DNA from: Halostagnicola larsenii XH-48 | GTDB taxonomy: Archaea; Halobacteriota; Halobacteria; Halobacteriales; Natrialbaceae | Assembly: GCF_000517625.1 (NCBI RefSeq) | Contig: NZ_CP007055.1 | Location: 1,612,001-1,676,000, forward strand | Direction: 5' to 3' | Length of the DNA stretch: 64,000 bases | The notes under the pieces: generated by a model | What the model was told of the DNA's origin: nothing | The model's database searches: none | What the model saw: the letters and a program-made list of their open reading frames with translations, nothing else | Position numbers and translations under genes: made by a program | In this document: in pieces, positions 46,400 to 55,839 of the stretch | How positions within the stretch are numbered: position 1 is the first letter of the stretch | How the letters are laid out: each line of letters begins with the position of its first letter

Positions 46400-47599
46400 T
46401 CAGTCGTTCGTGTGGGTCACTCGACTGGCTGACCCCGTTTCGGTATCGACGTCGGCGACCGTTTTCTCGAAGTCCGGTTTGATAGCCGTCGCGACGGTCG
46501 CGGTCACTATCGTGCCGAGTGCGATACACCCGAGGAAGACGAGCGCGTTGCTCGAGAGGAGGAACACGAAGATACCGCCGTGGGGCGCGGGCATGGTCAC
46601 GCCGAGCCAGAGCGCGGTTGCACCGGCGGTCGCGCTCCCGATCATACAGCTCGGAATGACGCGGAGCGGATCGGCCGCGGCGTAGGGGATCGCACCCTCG
46701 GTGATGAACGCGAGACCGAGCGGCACCGCCGCTTTGGCGTTCTCGTACATCTCGGCGGAGTACTTCTGGGGTGCGATGAAGTTCGAGAGCGCCAGGCCGA
46801 GCGGCGGCGTCATGCCGGCGATCATCACGGCGGCCATCGGCCCGAAAATCTGCTCGCTAACGAGCGCGGCGGCGAACACGTACGCGACTTTGTTGATGGG
46901 GCCGCCCATATCAGCCGCCATCATCGCCCCCAGAATCGCCCCGAGAAGGAGCGCGTTCGCTCCCGTCATGGAGCCGAGTACCGTCGTCAATGTGTCGTCG
47001 ATGATTGCGATCGGCACCCCCAATCCGACGATCACGAGCGGTGACAGAAGCGCGGTCGTGAACACCGGGATTATCAACACCGGCATCATGGGTTCGACGA
47101 GGGACGGCACCGACCAGTCCTTCATCCACCGAGCGACGTACCCGGCCAGAAGCCCCGCGACCAGTGCGCCGAGGAACCCGGCGGAGGCACCGTCTGCGCT
47201 AAAGCCGACGAGCGAGCCAGCGGCCTCGATGATCGCGGTTTGTTGGATCGCCCACGACAGGATGAAACCCGGTGCCAGCCCGGGCCGATCGGCGATTGCG
47301 TAGGCGATGTACGCCCCCAGAATGGGGACCATCATCGTCAAACCGAGCCCGCCGATTTCACCCAGATACCACGGAAGCGTTCCGGTCGATTGGAAGACCG
47401 TCTCCGTCGTCGCCCCCGCACCGGGCATCGTTATTCCGAAGACGGACTCTGGAAGTTCAGCGACCAAGAACGCCAGTGCCGTAAATATCCCCCCGATCGT
47501 GACGAACGGAATCATGAACGACACGCCGGTCATCACGTCCTCTTTGACCGTAGTGACGTGCGAACGGAGTGCGGTTTCTGCTTTGTCTGCTGGTGGCAT
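46400..47599 (-). CDS. ptfC: PTS fructose-specific EIIC permease
   Basis: A 399-residue membrane permease of the fructose family with about nine or ten helices. VMTGVSFMIPFVTIGGIFTAL opens the transmembrane part. MAADMGGPINKVAYVFAAAL and FITEGAIPYAAADPLRVI (the GITEGAIPFA-like signature) are diagnostic. It forms the channel through which fructose enters and is phosphorylated by PtfB. It starts after a 232-nt AT-rich spacer and probably has its own promoter (gattaatac about 25 nt upstream of the ATG). Confidence 0.95.
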   Translation of the reverse strand: MPPADKAETALRSHVTTVKEDVMTGVSFMIPFVTIGGIFTALAFLVAELPESVFGITMPGAGATTETVFQSTGTLPWYLGEIGGLGLTMMVPILGAYIAYAIADRPGLAPGFILSWAIQQTAIIEAAGSLVGFSADGASAGFLGALVAGLLAGYVARWMKDWSVPSLVEPMMPVLIIPVFTTALLSPLVIVGLGVPIAIIDDTLTTVLGSMTGANALLLGAILGAMMAADMGGPINKVAYVFAAALVSEQIFGPMAAVMIAGMTPPLGLALSNFIAPQKYSAEMYENAKAAVPLGLAFITEGAIPYAAADPLRVIPSCMIGSATAGATALWLGVTMPAPHGGIFVFLLSSNALVFLGCIALGTIVTATVATAIKPDFEKTVADVDTETGSASRVTHTND

Positions 47600-47831
47600 G
47601 GTCTATTTATCCTCTGTATTAATCAATATAGTCTTCGAATACGATTGTTTCTGGCTATAAAATATGGATAAAATATTGGCGCGTTCACGAAGTTTACCGG
47701 ACCTTCTACCGAAAACTCTCTCCAAATGTGTTAGTTTTGGCATGTAGTCGGATTCCGAACTCGAGCATCGATCGATCAGAGTCGGGCACACGTGCATCGG
47801 TGAGGTCAATTCGATCATAACTGATCGTGAG
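47600..47831 (-). promoter_or_regulatory. ptfC promoter region with direct repeats
   Basis: An AT-rich spacer between pfkB and ptfC. On the plus strand it has ATAAAATAT at 47657-47665 and again at 47668-47676, so the copies are one DNA turn (11 bp) apart, about 58-77 nt before ptfC. A TATA-like element lies nearer the gene. GlpR or another sugar regulator is a candidate binder. Confidence 0.5.
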
Positions 47832-48755
47832 CTATCTGGAGCAGTCGGCCGACACCGAAATGGCGACGCGATCGGTCGTCCCGACGAGTTCGTCGAGCGG
47901 CGGAATATCGGTTCCAGGAACCGAAACGACACGCGAAGCGACTGCAACGCCGGTTCGTAACGCCTCCCGGTCCGTCGCTCCGTCGTCGAGTGCAGCCAGA
48001 ACGCCCGCCAGCAGCGAATCGCCGGCACCGACCGTGTCGACGACCTCGGTCTCGAGCGCTGCCGCGTGGATGCACTCTTCCGGCGTCGACATGATCGCGC
48101 CGTCTGCACCCAGAGACGCGATAACCCGGTCGTACCCCATTCGACGAAGCGTCTCGACCGCGTCGTAACAGTCCTCGAGCGAGCGCACGGAGCAACCAGT
48201 CGCCGCCGCGAGTTCCTCGCGATTGGGTTTACACAGCGCGTACGACGCGTCGAGTGCTGCGAGTATGGATCCGCCGACGTCGACGACGGTCTCCCAGTCG
48301 CCGGTGCGGGCGATCCGATCGATCGCGTCGGGGCCGAGGCCCGGCGGCAGACTGCCGCCAACGACCACGGTGTCGGGTGCGTTTCGCTCGATCGTCTCGA
48401 GAAGGTCGTCGATGGCGTCCGCCGAAACCCGCGGTCCGTCGTGGTTGATCTTGAACTCCGCATCGTCGGTCAGGATCGTCGTATTGAGTCTGGTTCGACC
48501 GTCGATCTCGACGAAATCTCCCTCGATCTCGCCCGCGGACAACCGATCGCGGACGAACCGGCCGAGGAAATCGCCGACGACGCCCGTCGCGACGGTCTCG
48601 GTCTCGAGTTCGGCGAGATATTTCGAGACGTTGATCCCTTTTCCGCCGGGATCGACGCGAGCGGCGTTCGCCCGAGCGACCCGGTCAGTCTCGGGGAAGT
48701 CATCGACGGTCAGCGTGTGATCGACTGCCGGGTTGAGCGTCACCGTCAGAATCAC
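47832..48755 (-). CDS. pfkB: 1-phosphofructokinase (PfkB family)
   Basis: A 307-residue sugar kinase converting fructose-1-phosphate to fructose-1,6-bisphosphate. LTVTLNPAVDHTLTV starts the protein; PGGKGINVSKYLAELE is the first PfkB signature and VVDTVGAGDSLLAGVLAALDD the second, with the catalytic Asp near residue 253. KINHDGP and the NREEL loop fit the fructose-1-phosphate kinases. It overlaps the glpR stop by 4 nt, so the kinase is co-translated with its regulator. Confidence 0.95.
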   Translation of the reverse strand: MILTVTLNPAVDHTLTVDDFPETDRVARANAARVDPGGKGINVSKYLAELETETVATGVVGDFLGRFVRDRLSAGEIEGDFVEIDGRTRLNTTILTDDAEFKINHDGPRVSADAIDDLLETIERNAPDTVVVGGSLPPGLGPDAIDRIARTGDWETVVDVGGSILAALDASYALCKPNREELAAATGCSVRSLEDCYDAVETLRRMGYDRVIASLGADGAIMSTPEECIHAAALETEVVDTVGAGDSLLAGVLAALDDGATDREALRTGVAVASRVVSVPGTDIPPLDELVGTTDRVAISVSADCSR

Positions 48756-49519
48756 TGCTCGACCTCCTCAATTACCTCTACGTCGGCGGCGTCGAACGGT
48801 TCGTGCTGTTCGTCGGTCAGCTTCGTGTCGGTGATAAACACGTCGAGATCCTCGACCTCGGCAAATTTCACGAAACTCTGTTTGCCGAGTTTCGACCCGT
48901 CCGAGACGAGGACGACCCGTCCCGCGTTCTCGATCATGAGCGATTTGAGCCGGGCTTCGTCCTCGTTTGGCGTCATCAATCCCTGGGGCGGTTTGATCGC
49001 GTTCGTTCCCAGGAACAACACGTCGAAGTTCGTCCGTTCCATGAACCGCTCCGCGCTCGGCCCGGTGAGCGCTCGCGTCTCGTGGCGAAGCGATCCGCCG
49101 GTGAGTTTCACGTCGTTGGCCTGCTCGCCGAGCTCGAGGGCGAGAACGGGCGAGTTGGTGACCGCGAGGAACGACCTGTTCTCGGGGGCGTTCTTGGCGA
49201 CTTGCATCGTCGTCGAGCCGGCGTCGAAGAACACGACCTGATTCTCGGTGATTTCCTCGGCGGCTCGTTCGCCGATCCGCATCTTCCCGTCGAGGTTCTG
49301 GACTTCCTTTTGCCCGTAGGTCTGTTCGTTCCCGACGGTCGTTACCGGCACTGCGCCACCGTGTGAGCGCTCGATCAGCTTCCGGTCTTCTAAGTCGCTT
49401 AAGTCGCGGCGAATCGTCGCCTTCGAACAGTCCATCTCCGTGGCGAGATCGGCGACTGAACATTCACCCTCTTCGGACACCAACTCGACGATCTCGCGTT
49501 TTCTCACTGCGGGGAGCAT
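48752..49519 (-). CDS. glpR: DeoR/GlpR family transcriptional regulator
   Basis: A 255-residue repressor-type protein. The winged helix-turn-helix is RKREIVELVSEEG then CSVADLATEMDCSKATIRRD (residues about 6-42), with RSHGGAVP as the wing. The C-terminal sensor domain carries FFDAGSTTMQVAK and LTGGSLRHETRALTGP, which bind sugar phosphates. The ATG at 49519 gives the normal N-terminus; a start at 49558 would add 13 residues of no family match. In related haloarchaea GlpR represses fructose and glucose kinase genes, and the overlap with pfkB fits that role. Confidence 0.93.
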   Translation of the reverse strand: MLPAVRKREIVELVSEEGECSVADLATEMDCSKATIRRDLSDLEDRKLIERSHGGAVPVTTVGNEQTYGQKEVQNLDGKMRIGERAAEEITENQVVFFDAGSTTMQVAKNAPENRSFLAVTNSPVLALELGEQANDVKLTGGSLRHETRALTGPSAERFMERTNFDVLFLGTNAIKPPQGLMTPNEDEARLKSLMIENAGRVVLVSDGSKLGKQSFVKFAEVEDLDVFITDTKLTDEQHEPFDAADVEVIEEVEQ

Positions 49520-49655
49520 AGCTGTCTGTCTGCTCCCAACTACTGCGGATGCGTTCATATTTCTATCTGATTGTGTTCGTTTCTGCTCGAGTTCGTTTGG
49601 CGGGCGATACGAGAGTTGTGAGTACCGTTTGCACGATAGATCGCTCGAGTGACTG

Positions 49656-50444
49656 TCATTCGGCAAGCGCCTCGTCGGCCGTTGCCTCCTCGAAGACAAC
49701 CGCCTCGAGCGCGTCGAGGATTTGCTCGGGATTTTCGCGTTGCCAGACGTTGCGACCGACCGCCAGCCCGCTTGCACCTGCGTTCATCGCCGTCTCGACC
49801 AGCGAGAGGAACTCACGATCGTCGGTTTTGGAGCCGCCGCTGAGAACGACGTTGACGTCACCCGCCGCAGCGACCGCGTCAGCCATCGCCTGCCCGCTTC
49901 GCGGATACTTCACCTTCGCGATGTCCGCGCCCAGCTCGAGGGCGATTCGAGTCGCGTACGAGATAACCGACGGTTTGCGGTGTTCTTTGAGCGCCTGTCC
50001 GCGCGGATACGACCACATGGCAACCGGAACGTCGTGCTCGCGAGCCCGCTCTTGGACGTCCCGGAACTCCTCGAACATCTCCGTTTCGCGGTTGGTTCCC
50101 GGATACACCGTGTATCCGACCGCATCGGCACCGAGCTCGAGCGCGTAATCGACCGAACACGTCCGTGGCGAGTACGGTTCACCCATCCAGAGGCTGCTGG
50201 TACCGTTGAGCTTCGCCAGCAAATTTACGTCGTCGTCGTAGGACGGATAATAAGTCTCCGCCAGTCCTTTCTGGACTGCAAATCCGGTCACGGCGTCGTG
50301 CGTTGCCAGCTCGAAGACCGTCCTCGGGTCGAGTCGCTCGGGAACGTCCTCGAACGCAGTGGGCCCGTGCTCGAGTCCGTGATCGTGTGCGAGAATTATC
50401 GACTTGCCATCCCGTACGAGCGGTGTCTCAGTAAGTTGGCGCAT
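49656..50444 (-). CDS. fba: Class I fructose-1,6-bisphosphate aldolase (archaeal DhnA type)
   Basis: A 262-residue TIM-barrel Schiff-base aldolase. IILAHDHGLEHGPTAF opens the barrel. ELGADIAKVKYPRSG carries the probable Schiff-base lysine near residue 175, and NVVLSGGSKTDD is the phosphate-binding strand. Close paralogues make an aromatic amino-acid precursor instead, but its place directly before glpR-pfkB-ptf makes fructose-1,6-bisphosphate the likely substrate. The following 136-nt spacer separates it from glpR. Confidence 0.9.
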   Translation of the reverse strand: MRQLTETPLVRDGKSIILAHDHGLEHGPTAFEDVPERLDPRTVFELATHDAVTGFAVQKGLAETYYPSYDDDVNLLAKLNGTSSLWMGEPYSPRTCSVDYALELGADAVGYTVYPGTNRETEMFEEFRDVQERAREHDVPVAMWSYPRGQALKEHRKPSVISYATRIALELGADIAKVKYPRSGQAMADAVAAAGDVNVVLSGGSKTDDREFLSLVETAMNAGASGLAVGRNVWQRENPEQILDALEAVVFEEATADEALAE

Positions 50445-50477
50445 TCGGTCAAAAGTGAGTACACAGGGTGGCTAAGT

Positions 50478-50512
50478 AGTATCGTTTATGATTATTTTCT
50501 ACTGAATTCAGT
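50478..50512 (-). promoter_or_regulatory. fba promoter with a 12-bp palindrome
   Basis: On the minus strand an AT-rich TATA-like block (aaaataatcataaa) lies about 35-50 nt before the fba ATG. Directly upstream of it is the perfect palindrome ACTGAATTCAGT (50501-50512), well placed for an activator. Confidence 0.45.
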
Positions 50513-50695
50513 GAGAAGAGTGTCTTGCCAATCATCGTCTATCGGTAGTCGGTGATACTCGAGACATACTGGTGTTTCTGGGGCGGGGCTCCGTCTGCAC
50601 GTCGGTTGCCAAGTCTGACCGAGCCTTCGAATTCAACGCGAACTATCGGCTCCCAGTCGGAACGCAATGAAAAAGGACCAATCGCCGCTGCGGCG

Positions 50696-52600
50696 TTAGT
50701 CGTCGATCGGTGCCGCAGTCGAGAGCTCCTCGTCGATGTCGGCGTCCGCCATCTTCTCGACGAGCGCGTCGATCACTTCCTCGCGTTTGCCCTTGACGAA
50801 CTTGATCGAGCCGACGACGAGGTGGCCGCCGCCGGAGACGCCGCCGCCCGGCACCTCCTCCTCGAGTTCCGAGACCATCACGGGGATATCGAGTCGGACG
50901 CCGTCGCTTCTGAGGACGGCGAAGTCGGGTCCGTAGCCGACCGTGATGACGGGATCGCCCGTCTCCTCGATCTTCCGGTCGTGAATCTCGCCTGTCGTCT
51001 TTCCGGGGGCGGGATAGGTAAAGCGATGGGCGTAGTTCTCGACGTCGATCCGGTAGAGGTGTGCGCCGTTCGCGAGGTCCTCGTGCTCGAGGTGGGCCAT
51101 TGCAGCCTCGAGTTGCTCGTCGACTTCGTCGCGAGCGCGGTCGGCGAAGAACTCGACGAGGTCGCGGTGGCGCTCCTCGTCGTCGGAGTCGATCTGCAAG
51201 AGGTCGGTGATCAGCTGATCGCCCGAGTTGTAGCGAAGCCAGAACGCGGCGTAGTCGAGCGCCTCGCTCAGGTCCTGCAGTCGATCCTCGTCGTAGCCCT
51301 CCTCGTCCGCGAGCGCGAGGTAGTCGTCCATCGCGTCGGCTTTCGAGCGATCCGAGAGGCCGGCGACGGCCGGGATGTGTCGAAGCTCCTCAGTAAGCTC
51401 CGGGAAGATCATCCGCGCGAGTTCGACACAGAGCATCCCCGTCGTTATCCGATAATCCTCGTCGTGGAGGTACGGATTGACGTGGGCGTCGAGCAACTCA
51501 CCGACTGCGTCTGGATCCGGATGGTGGTGATCGATCGCAACGATCGGAATGTCGTAGTGGGCGAGCGTCTCGTAGGCGGGAACGTCTTCGGCCGTCGAGC
51601 CGTTGTCGAGCATCAACAAGAGCGGAAGCTGTTGGCCGTGTTTCTCCCGATCCTCGAGCGCGAAGTTCAGATCTCGCGTCGCGTCTTCCATCTCGTAGAA
51701 CGGCGCTTTCGCGGGGAGGCGTTTGACCAGGTGCTGTGGCGCGTTGTCGTCCTCGTGGACCTCGGCGATAAAGCGCTCGAGAGCGATCTGGACGGGAACG
51801 GCGGCGCACATCCCGTCGCCGTCGGCGTGGTGGCGGACGCGGATCGGCCGACCTTCGAGAACGGTTCGGCGAAGCCGCGTGGCGACTTCCTCCAAGTTCG
51901 GTCGCAGTTTCTCGAACGCGGGCCAGTCGATGAGCGGCTCGACGTCGTGTGGCTGGGCCCGCTCTTCGAGTGCGGCCTCGAGTCGTTCGCGTGCTTCGGC
52001 TTCGATCTCGTCGTCGAGTGTCGTGAGGCCGTCGACCTCGATCTGGACGCTACCCTCGTGGCGCTCTGGGCTGCCGGTGACGCGAACGACGTCGCCGACC
52101 TCGACCGATGGATAGGCTCGAACGCCCGCTTCCTCGAACGCGGCGCAGGGAACGACGCCGTACTCATCGGTCACGTGGAAAATCGTCGGGCCGCCGGTCT
52201 GTTTGACCTGTACGACCTCTCCTTCGAGGTGGATCTGGTCGCCGACGTTCGCCTCGAGCCGATTGGTTCCGGTGAGCGTGTAGTCGTGAGAGACCGTCTC
52301 GAGCGTGTAGTTCTCGAGATCGGACGGTTCGAAGGCGATGTCGCCGTTCTCGCGAACGCTCTCGAGTTCGACGACGAGTTCGTCGCCGACGCGGTAGGTG
52401 CCATCGAGGACGGACTCGTGGACGAGTCCCGAGACGGAATCGGAAACGTCGACGAAGACGCCGTAATCGACGATGCCGTTAATTTCGGCGAGATATGGGC
52501 TTCCTTCTTCGAGATCGTCAGCGGTGCAATCAGCAGCAAGATCGTATACGACGGAATCTCCGTCGTCGTCGCCGGGGCCCCCGGCAGACTCGCGTGTCAT
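50696..52600 (-). CDS. RecJ-like DHH family phosphoesterase with S1 and OB domains
   Basis: A 634-residue protein. An S1-type RNA/DNA-binding domain (LAEINGIVDYGVFVDVSDSV, about residues 35-100) is followed by an OB fold (GDQIHLEGEVVQVKQTGGPT, about 115-200). The DHH domain then has HHADGDGMCAAVPV as motif I and VAIDHHHPDPDAV as motif III. A DHHA1-like end contains GGGVSGGGHLVVGSIKF. Archaeal RecJ/GAN-like proteins act in replication, repair or RNA decay. The ATG at 52600 has a TATA-like gttatacg about 28 nt upstream; the longer frame to 52771 is rejected. Confidence 0.88.
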   Translation of the reverse strand: MTRESAGGPGDDDGDSVVYDLAADCTADDLEEGSPYLAEINGIVDYGVFVDVSDSVSGLVHESVLDGTYRVGDELVVELESVRENGDIAFEPSDLENYTLETVSHDYTLTGTNRLEANVGDQIHLEGEVVQVKQTGGPTIFHVTDEYGVVPCAAFEEAGVRAYPSVEVGDVVRVTGSPERHEGSVQIEVDGLTTLDDEIEAEARERLEAALEERAQPHDVEPLIDWPAFEKLRPNLEEVATRLRRTVLEGRPIRVRHHADGDGMCAAVPVQIALERFIAEVHEDDNAPQHLVKRLPAKAPFYEMEDATRDLNFALEDREKHGQQLPLLLMLDNGSTAEDVPAYETLAHYDIPIVAIDHHHPDPDAVGELLDAHVNPYLHDEDYRITTGMLCVELARMIFPELTEELRHIPAVAGLSDRSKADAMDDYLALADEEGYDEDRLQDLSEALDYAAFWLRYNSGDQLITDLLQIDSDDEERHRDLVEFFADRARDEVDEQLEAAMAHLEHEDLANGAHLYRIDVENYAHRFTYPAPGKTTGEIHDRKIEETGDPVITVGYGPDFAVLRSDGVRLDIPVMVSELEEEVPGGGVSGGGHLVVGSIKFVKGKREEVIDALVEKMADADIDEELSTAAPIDD

Positions 52601-52806
52601 CTTGCTCCGGTATTTGAGATGGGCGCGTATAACCCTTGTCAAGACGCGATACGAACAGCAGATCGCGGTCGAACTGCCGACTCGAGTTCGAATGGAACTC
52701 TCGGAATCTCCGGTAACGCTATTTCTATCGACGATTTCTCGATCGAAAAGATTCGGCGATTCGGATCGCACGGATTCGGTAAACTCTATCGAGCGCGCCG
52801 CTGTGG

Positions 52807-55059
52807 TTACCGCCGCTGTGCGTCGACGGTTGCGACGGCCGCGAGGTTGACGATGTCCGTTACTTCGTCGTCGCGCTGGAGGACGTGGACCGGCTTGTCC
52901 ATACCGACGAGCATCGGTCCGATCGCCTCCGCGCCGCCCAGTCGCTGGAGCAGCTTATAACAGATGTTACCCGCCTCGAGGTTCGGAAAGACGAGCACGT
53001 TGGCCGGCTTCTCGAGGACTGAAAACTCGTAGGTATCGGTTAGCATGTCTTCGACGACCGCGGTATCCGCCTGCATCTCGCCGTCGACCGGGAACTCCAC
53101 GTCGGGGTCGTTTCGTAACAGTTCGGCGGCTCGGCGCGGCTTTCGCGTGCCGTCGTTGTCCACGCTTCCGAAGTCGGAGTACGACAGCAAGGCGGCGCGA
53201 GGCTCGACGTTGAACCGTTCGGCGAGCGAGGCCGTGTGTCTGGTGACCTCGGCCAGCACCGCTTCGTCCGGGTTCTGGTTGACCGTCGCGTCGGCGAGGA
53301 AGACGACCCGGTTTTTGAACGCCAGCAAATAGACGCCAGCCGCGTAGTCGGCGTCCTCGGCGGTCCCGATGACCTGCAACGGCGGACGAAGCGCCGACGG
53401 GTAGTGGTGGGTCAGTCCCGTCAGCATGGCGTCGGCGTCGCCGCTTTCGACCATGGCGGAGGCGAAGTAGTTACTCTCTCGAATCATCTCCTCGGCCTCG
53501 GTTCGGGTGACGCCCTTTCGCTTTCGGCCGTCGTACAGCGTTTCGACGTAGCGATCGTACGACCCACTGCTCGGATCCGCGACGTCGGGATCGAACTCGA
53601 GGCCGAGGTTCGCGGCGGTCGATCTGATCTCGTCTTCGTCGCCGATTAACACCGGATCGGCGATCCCTCGTTCGGCGATCTGGAAAGCGGCTCGAATGAT
53701 CTTCTCGTGGCCGCCCTCCGCGAGCGCGAGTCGCTTCGGATCGTTCTGGGCTTTGTTGAGCACGATCCGCATCATCTCCCGAGACTTTCCGAGTCGGGCC
53801 TCGAGTCGCTCGACGTACGCCTCAAGATCGATGTTGGTCCGGGCTGCGCCGGTTTCCATCGCGGCCTCGGCGACCGCGGGGGCGACCTCGAACAGAACGC
53901 GCGGGTCGAGCGGCTTGGGGATGATGTACTCGGGGCCGAACTGGAGCGGCTGATCGCCGTAGGCTTTGCGGACGGCATCTGGAACGTCGCGTCTCGCCAG
54001 ATCGGCCAGCGCCTCGGCGGCGGCGACTTTCATCGCTTCGTTGACCTGCGTCGCGCGCACGTCGAGTGCGCCACGGAAGATAAAGGGGAAGCCGAGTACG
54101 TTGTTGACCTGATTCGGGTAATCCGAGCGACCCGTCGCCATGATGACGGTATCGTCTCGAGCGGACTTCGCTTCCTCGTAGCCGATTTCGGGGTCCGGAT
54201 TGGCCATCGCGAAGAGTATCGGATCGTCGGCCATCGAGCGAACCATCTCCGGTGAGACGATCCCGCCCGCAGAGAGGCCGACGAAAACGTCCGCGCCGAC
54301 CATCGCGTCGGCCAGTTCCTCGCCCGGTCGATCGGACGCGAACTCCCGGTTGTACGGGTTCAGATCGCCCGCCTCTGCCCGCTCAGTTGTGAGAATCCCG
54401 TCGATATCGCACATCGTGATGTTCTCGCTGTCGATCCCGAGCGAGACGAAGAACCTGGCGGTGGCGACCGCTGCAGCGCCCGCGCCCGCGAAGGTAACCT
54501 CGAGATCTTCGAGATCCTTCTCGACGAGTTCGACGGCGTTCAACAGCGCGGCACCGCTGATGATCGCGGTTCCGTGCTGGTCGTCGTGAAAGACCGGAAC
54601 GTCCATGCGCTCGCGAAGCCGTTCTTCGATCCGAAAGCAGTCGGGGGCGGCGATGTCCTCTAAGTTGACGCCGCCGAAGGTCGGTTCCATGGCCGCGACG
54701 GAATCGACGAACGCGTCCGGATCTTCGAGGTCGAGTTCGACGTCGAACACGTCGATATCGGCGAAGCGCTTGAAGAGCACGCCTTTTCCCTCCATGACCG
54801 GTTTCGACGCTTGCGCGCCGATATCGCCGAGTCCGAGTACGGCAGAGCCGTTCGAAACCACGCCGACGAGGTTCTCCTTTGCGGTGTACCGGTAGGCGTC
54901 GTCGGCGTTCGTCGCGATTTCGCGACACGGTCCCGCAACGCCCGGCGAGTAGGCGAGCGAGAGATCGCGCTGGGTATTCGTCGGCTTGGTCGTCCGGATT
55001 TCGATCTTTCCGGGCGGGTCGTCGCTGTGATAGTCGAGTGCGTCCTCTTCGAGTCCCAT
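52807..55059 (-). CDS. maeB: NADP-dependent malic enzyme with C-terminal phosphotransacetylase-like domain
   Basis: A 750-residue MaeB-type protein converting malate to pyruvate and CO2. The malic enzyme part (about 1-420) has [31 protein letters not shown] and [15 protein letters not shown] for NAD(P). The C-terminal part (about 425-750) is phosphotransacetylase-like ([14 protein letters not shown], then [13 protein letters not shown]); in characterised MaeB proteins this domain is regulatory and inactive as a transferase. The ATG at 55059 is preferred to a GTG 6 nt upstream. It supplies NADPH and pyruvate in gluconeogenesis or growth on organic acids. Confidence 0.95.
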   Translation of the reverse strand: MGLEEDALDYHSDDPPGKIEIRTTKPTNTQRDLSLAYSPGVAGPCREIATNADDAYRYTAKENLVGVVSNGSAVLGLGDIGAQASKPVMEGKGVLFKRFADIDVFDVELDLEDPDAFVDSVAAMEPTFGGVNLEDIAAPDCFRIEERLRERMDVPVFHDDQHGTAIISGAALLNAVELVEKDLEDLEVTFAGAGAAAVATARFFVSLGIDSENITMCDIDGILTTERAEAGDLNPYNREFASDRPGEELADAMVGADVFVGLSAGGIVSPEMVRSMADDPILFAMANPDPEIGYEEAKSARDDTVIMATGRSDYPNQVNNVLGFPFIFRGALDVRATQVNEAMKVAAAEALADLARRDVPDAVRKAYGDQPLQFGPEYIIPKPLDPRVLFEVAPAVAEAAMETGAARTNIDLEAYVERLEARLGKSREMMRIVLNKAQNDPKRLALAEGGHEKIIRAAFQIAERGIADPVLIGDEDEIRSTAANLGLEFDPDVADPSSGSYDRYVETLYDGRKRKGVTRTEAEEMIRESNYFASAMVESGDADAMLTGLTHHYPSALRPPLQVIGTAEDADYAAGVYLLAFKNRVVFLADATVNQNPDEAVLAEVTRHTASLAERFNVEPRAALLSYSDFGSVDNDGTRKPRRAAELLRNDPDVEFPVDGEMQADTAVVEDMLTDTYEFSVLEKPANVLVFPNLEAGNICYKLLQRLGGAEAIGPMLVGMDKPVHVLQRDDEVTDIVNLAAVATVDAQRR

Positions 55060-55065
55060 GGACAC

Positions 55066-55247
55066 TCGTTCGTGCGCACGGATTTAAACTACACATATAG
55101 AATGTATGTATAATATGTATATTCGGGGCGGCGTATCGGAACACCACCAGCGGTGGTACGGGCGTTTGCAGCGATTCTGCGAAACAGTAATCTCCGTATC
55201 GGCCACCATTCGGAACGTTTAGCAACCGCAAACTCGGATAGTGGTGT
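55066..55247. promoter_or_regulatory. AT-rich divergent region between maeB and the JAMM gene
   Basis: About 180 nt. A very AT-rich tract (about 55090-55122) contains a dyad of the type ATGTATAATATGTAT, unusual for this GC-rich genome. It lies upstream of maeB and could hold its promoter and a regulator site. Confidence 0.45.
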
Positions 55248-55748
55248 ATGGGGCTGCTCGACGCGTTGTTTCGCTCGAGCGAGATACTCGGTATCGCCGA
55301 GGAAACGCTCGAGTTCGCACTGGAGTCGTCGTCAGAGACGCACCCGAACGAGTACATGGGGTTTCTCCGGGGGACGGAAGCGAGCGAGCTCGGGCTCGAG
55401 CGAGACGGACTCGTCATCACCGACGTTCTCGTCGTTCCGGGGACAGAAACCAACAGCGTCAGTGCGACCGTTCGGACGAATATGATTCCGAACGACGTCA
55501 AGGCGCTCGGGAGTATCCACTCCCACCCGAACGGCGTCGTTCGACCGAGCGATGCCGACCTCGAGACGTTCGGTCGCGGCAGCGTTCACGTTATCATCGG
55601 CGCCCCGTATCGCCGATCGGACTGGCAGGCGTTCGATTCGAAGGGACAACCAACGCAATTGAACGTGATCGACGTCGAACTGCCCGACGCCGAGGAGTTC
55701 TTCGATTTCACACAGGCCGACATCGACGAGGATCTGCAATGGGAGTGA
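55248..55748 (+). CDS. JAMM/MPN metalloprotease domain protein (JAMM2-like)
   Basis: A 166-residue single-domain JAMM protein. The catalytic Glu is in [13 protein letters not shown], and the zinc motif is [21 protein letters not shown] (HxHP...SxxD) near residue 88. Haloarchaeal JAMM proteins include desampylases that remove ubiquitin-like SAMP modifiers; this one resembles the second Haloferax type (JAMM2), whose activity is less clear. It is followed at 91 nt by a RibL-like gene on the same strand. Confidence 0.88.
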   Translation: MGLLDALFRSSEILGIAEETLEFALESSSETHPNEYMGFLRGTEASELGLERDGLVITDVLVVPGTETNSVSATVRTNMIPNDVKALGSIHSHPNGVVRPSDADLETFGRGSVHVIIGAPYRRSDWQAFDSKGQPTQLNVIDVELPDAEEFFDFTQADIDEDLQWE

Positions 55749-55839
55749 TTCGAACCGACGAACCGACGGCGGACGCATCGAACCCGAACCGACGCACCGA
55801 ACGACCGAACGGTCTTGGCACGACGACGGGAGTCGAACC

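Noticed and set aside
50552-52960. 802-residue frame antisense to the DHH gene
   Set aside because: It mirrors the third-position GC bias of the true minus-strand gene, which has S1, OB and DHH motifs; the antisense frame has none.
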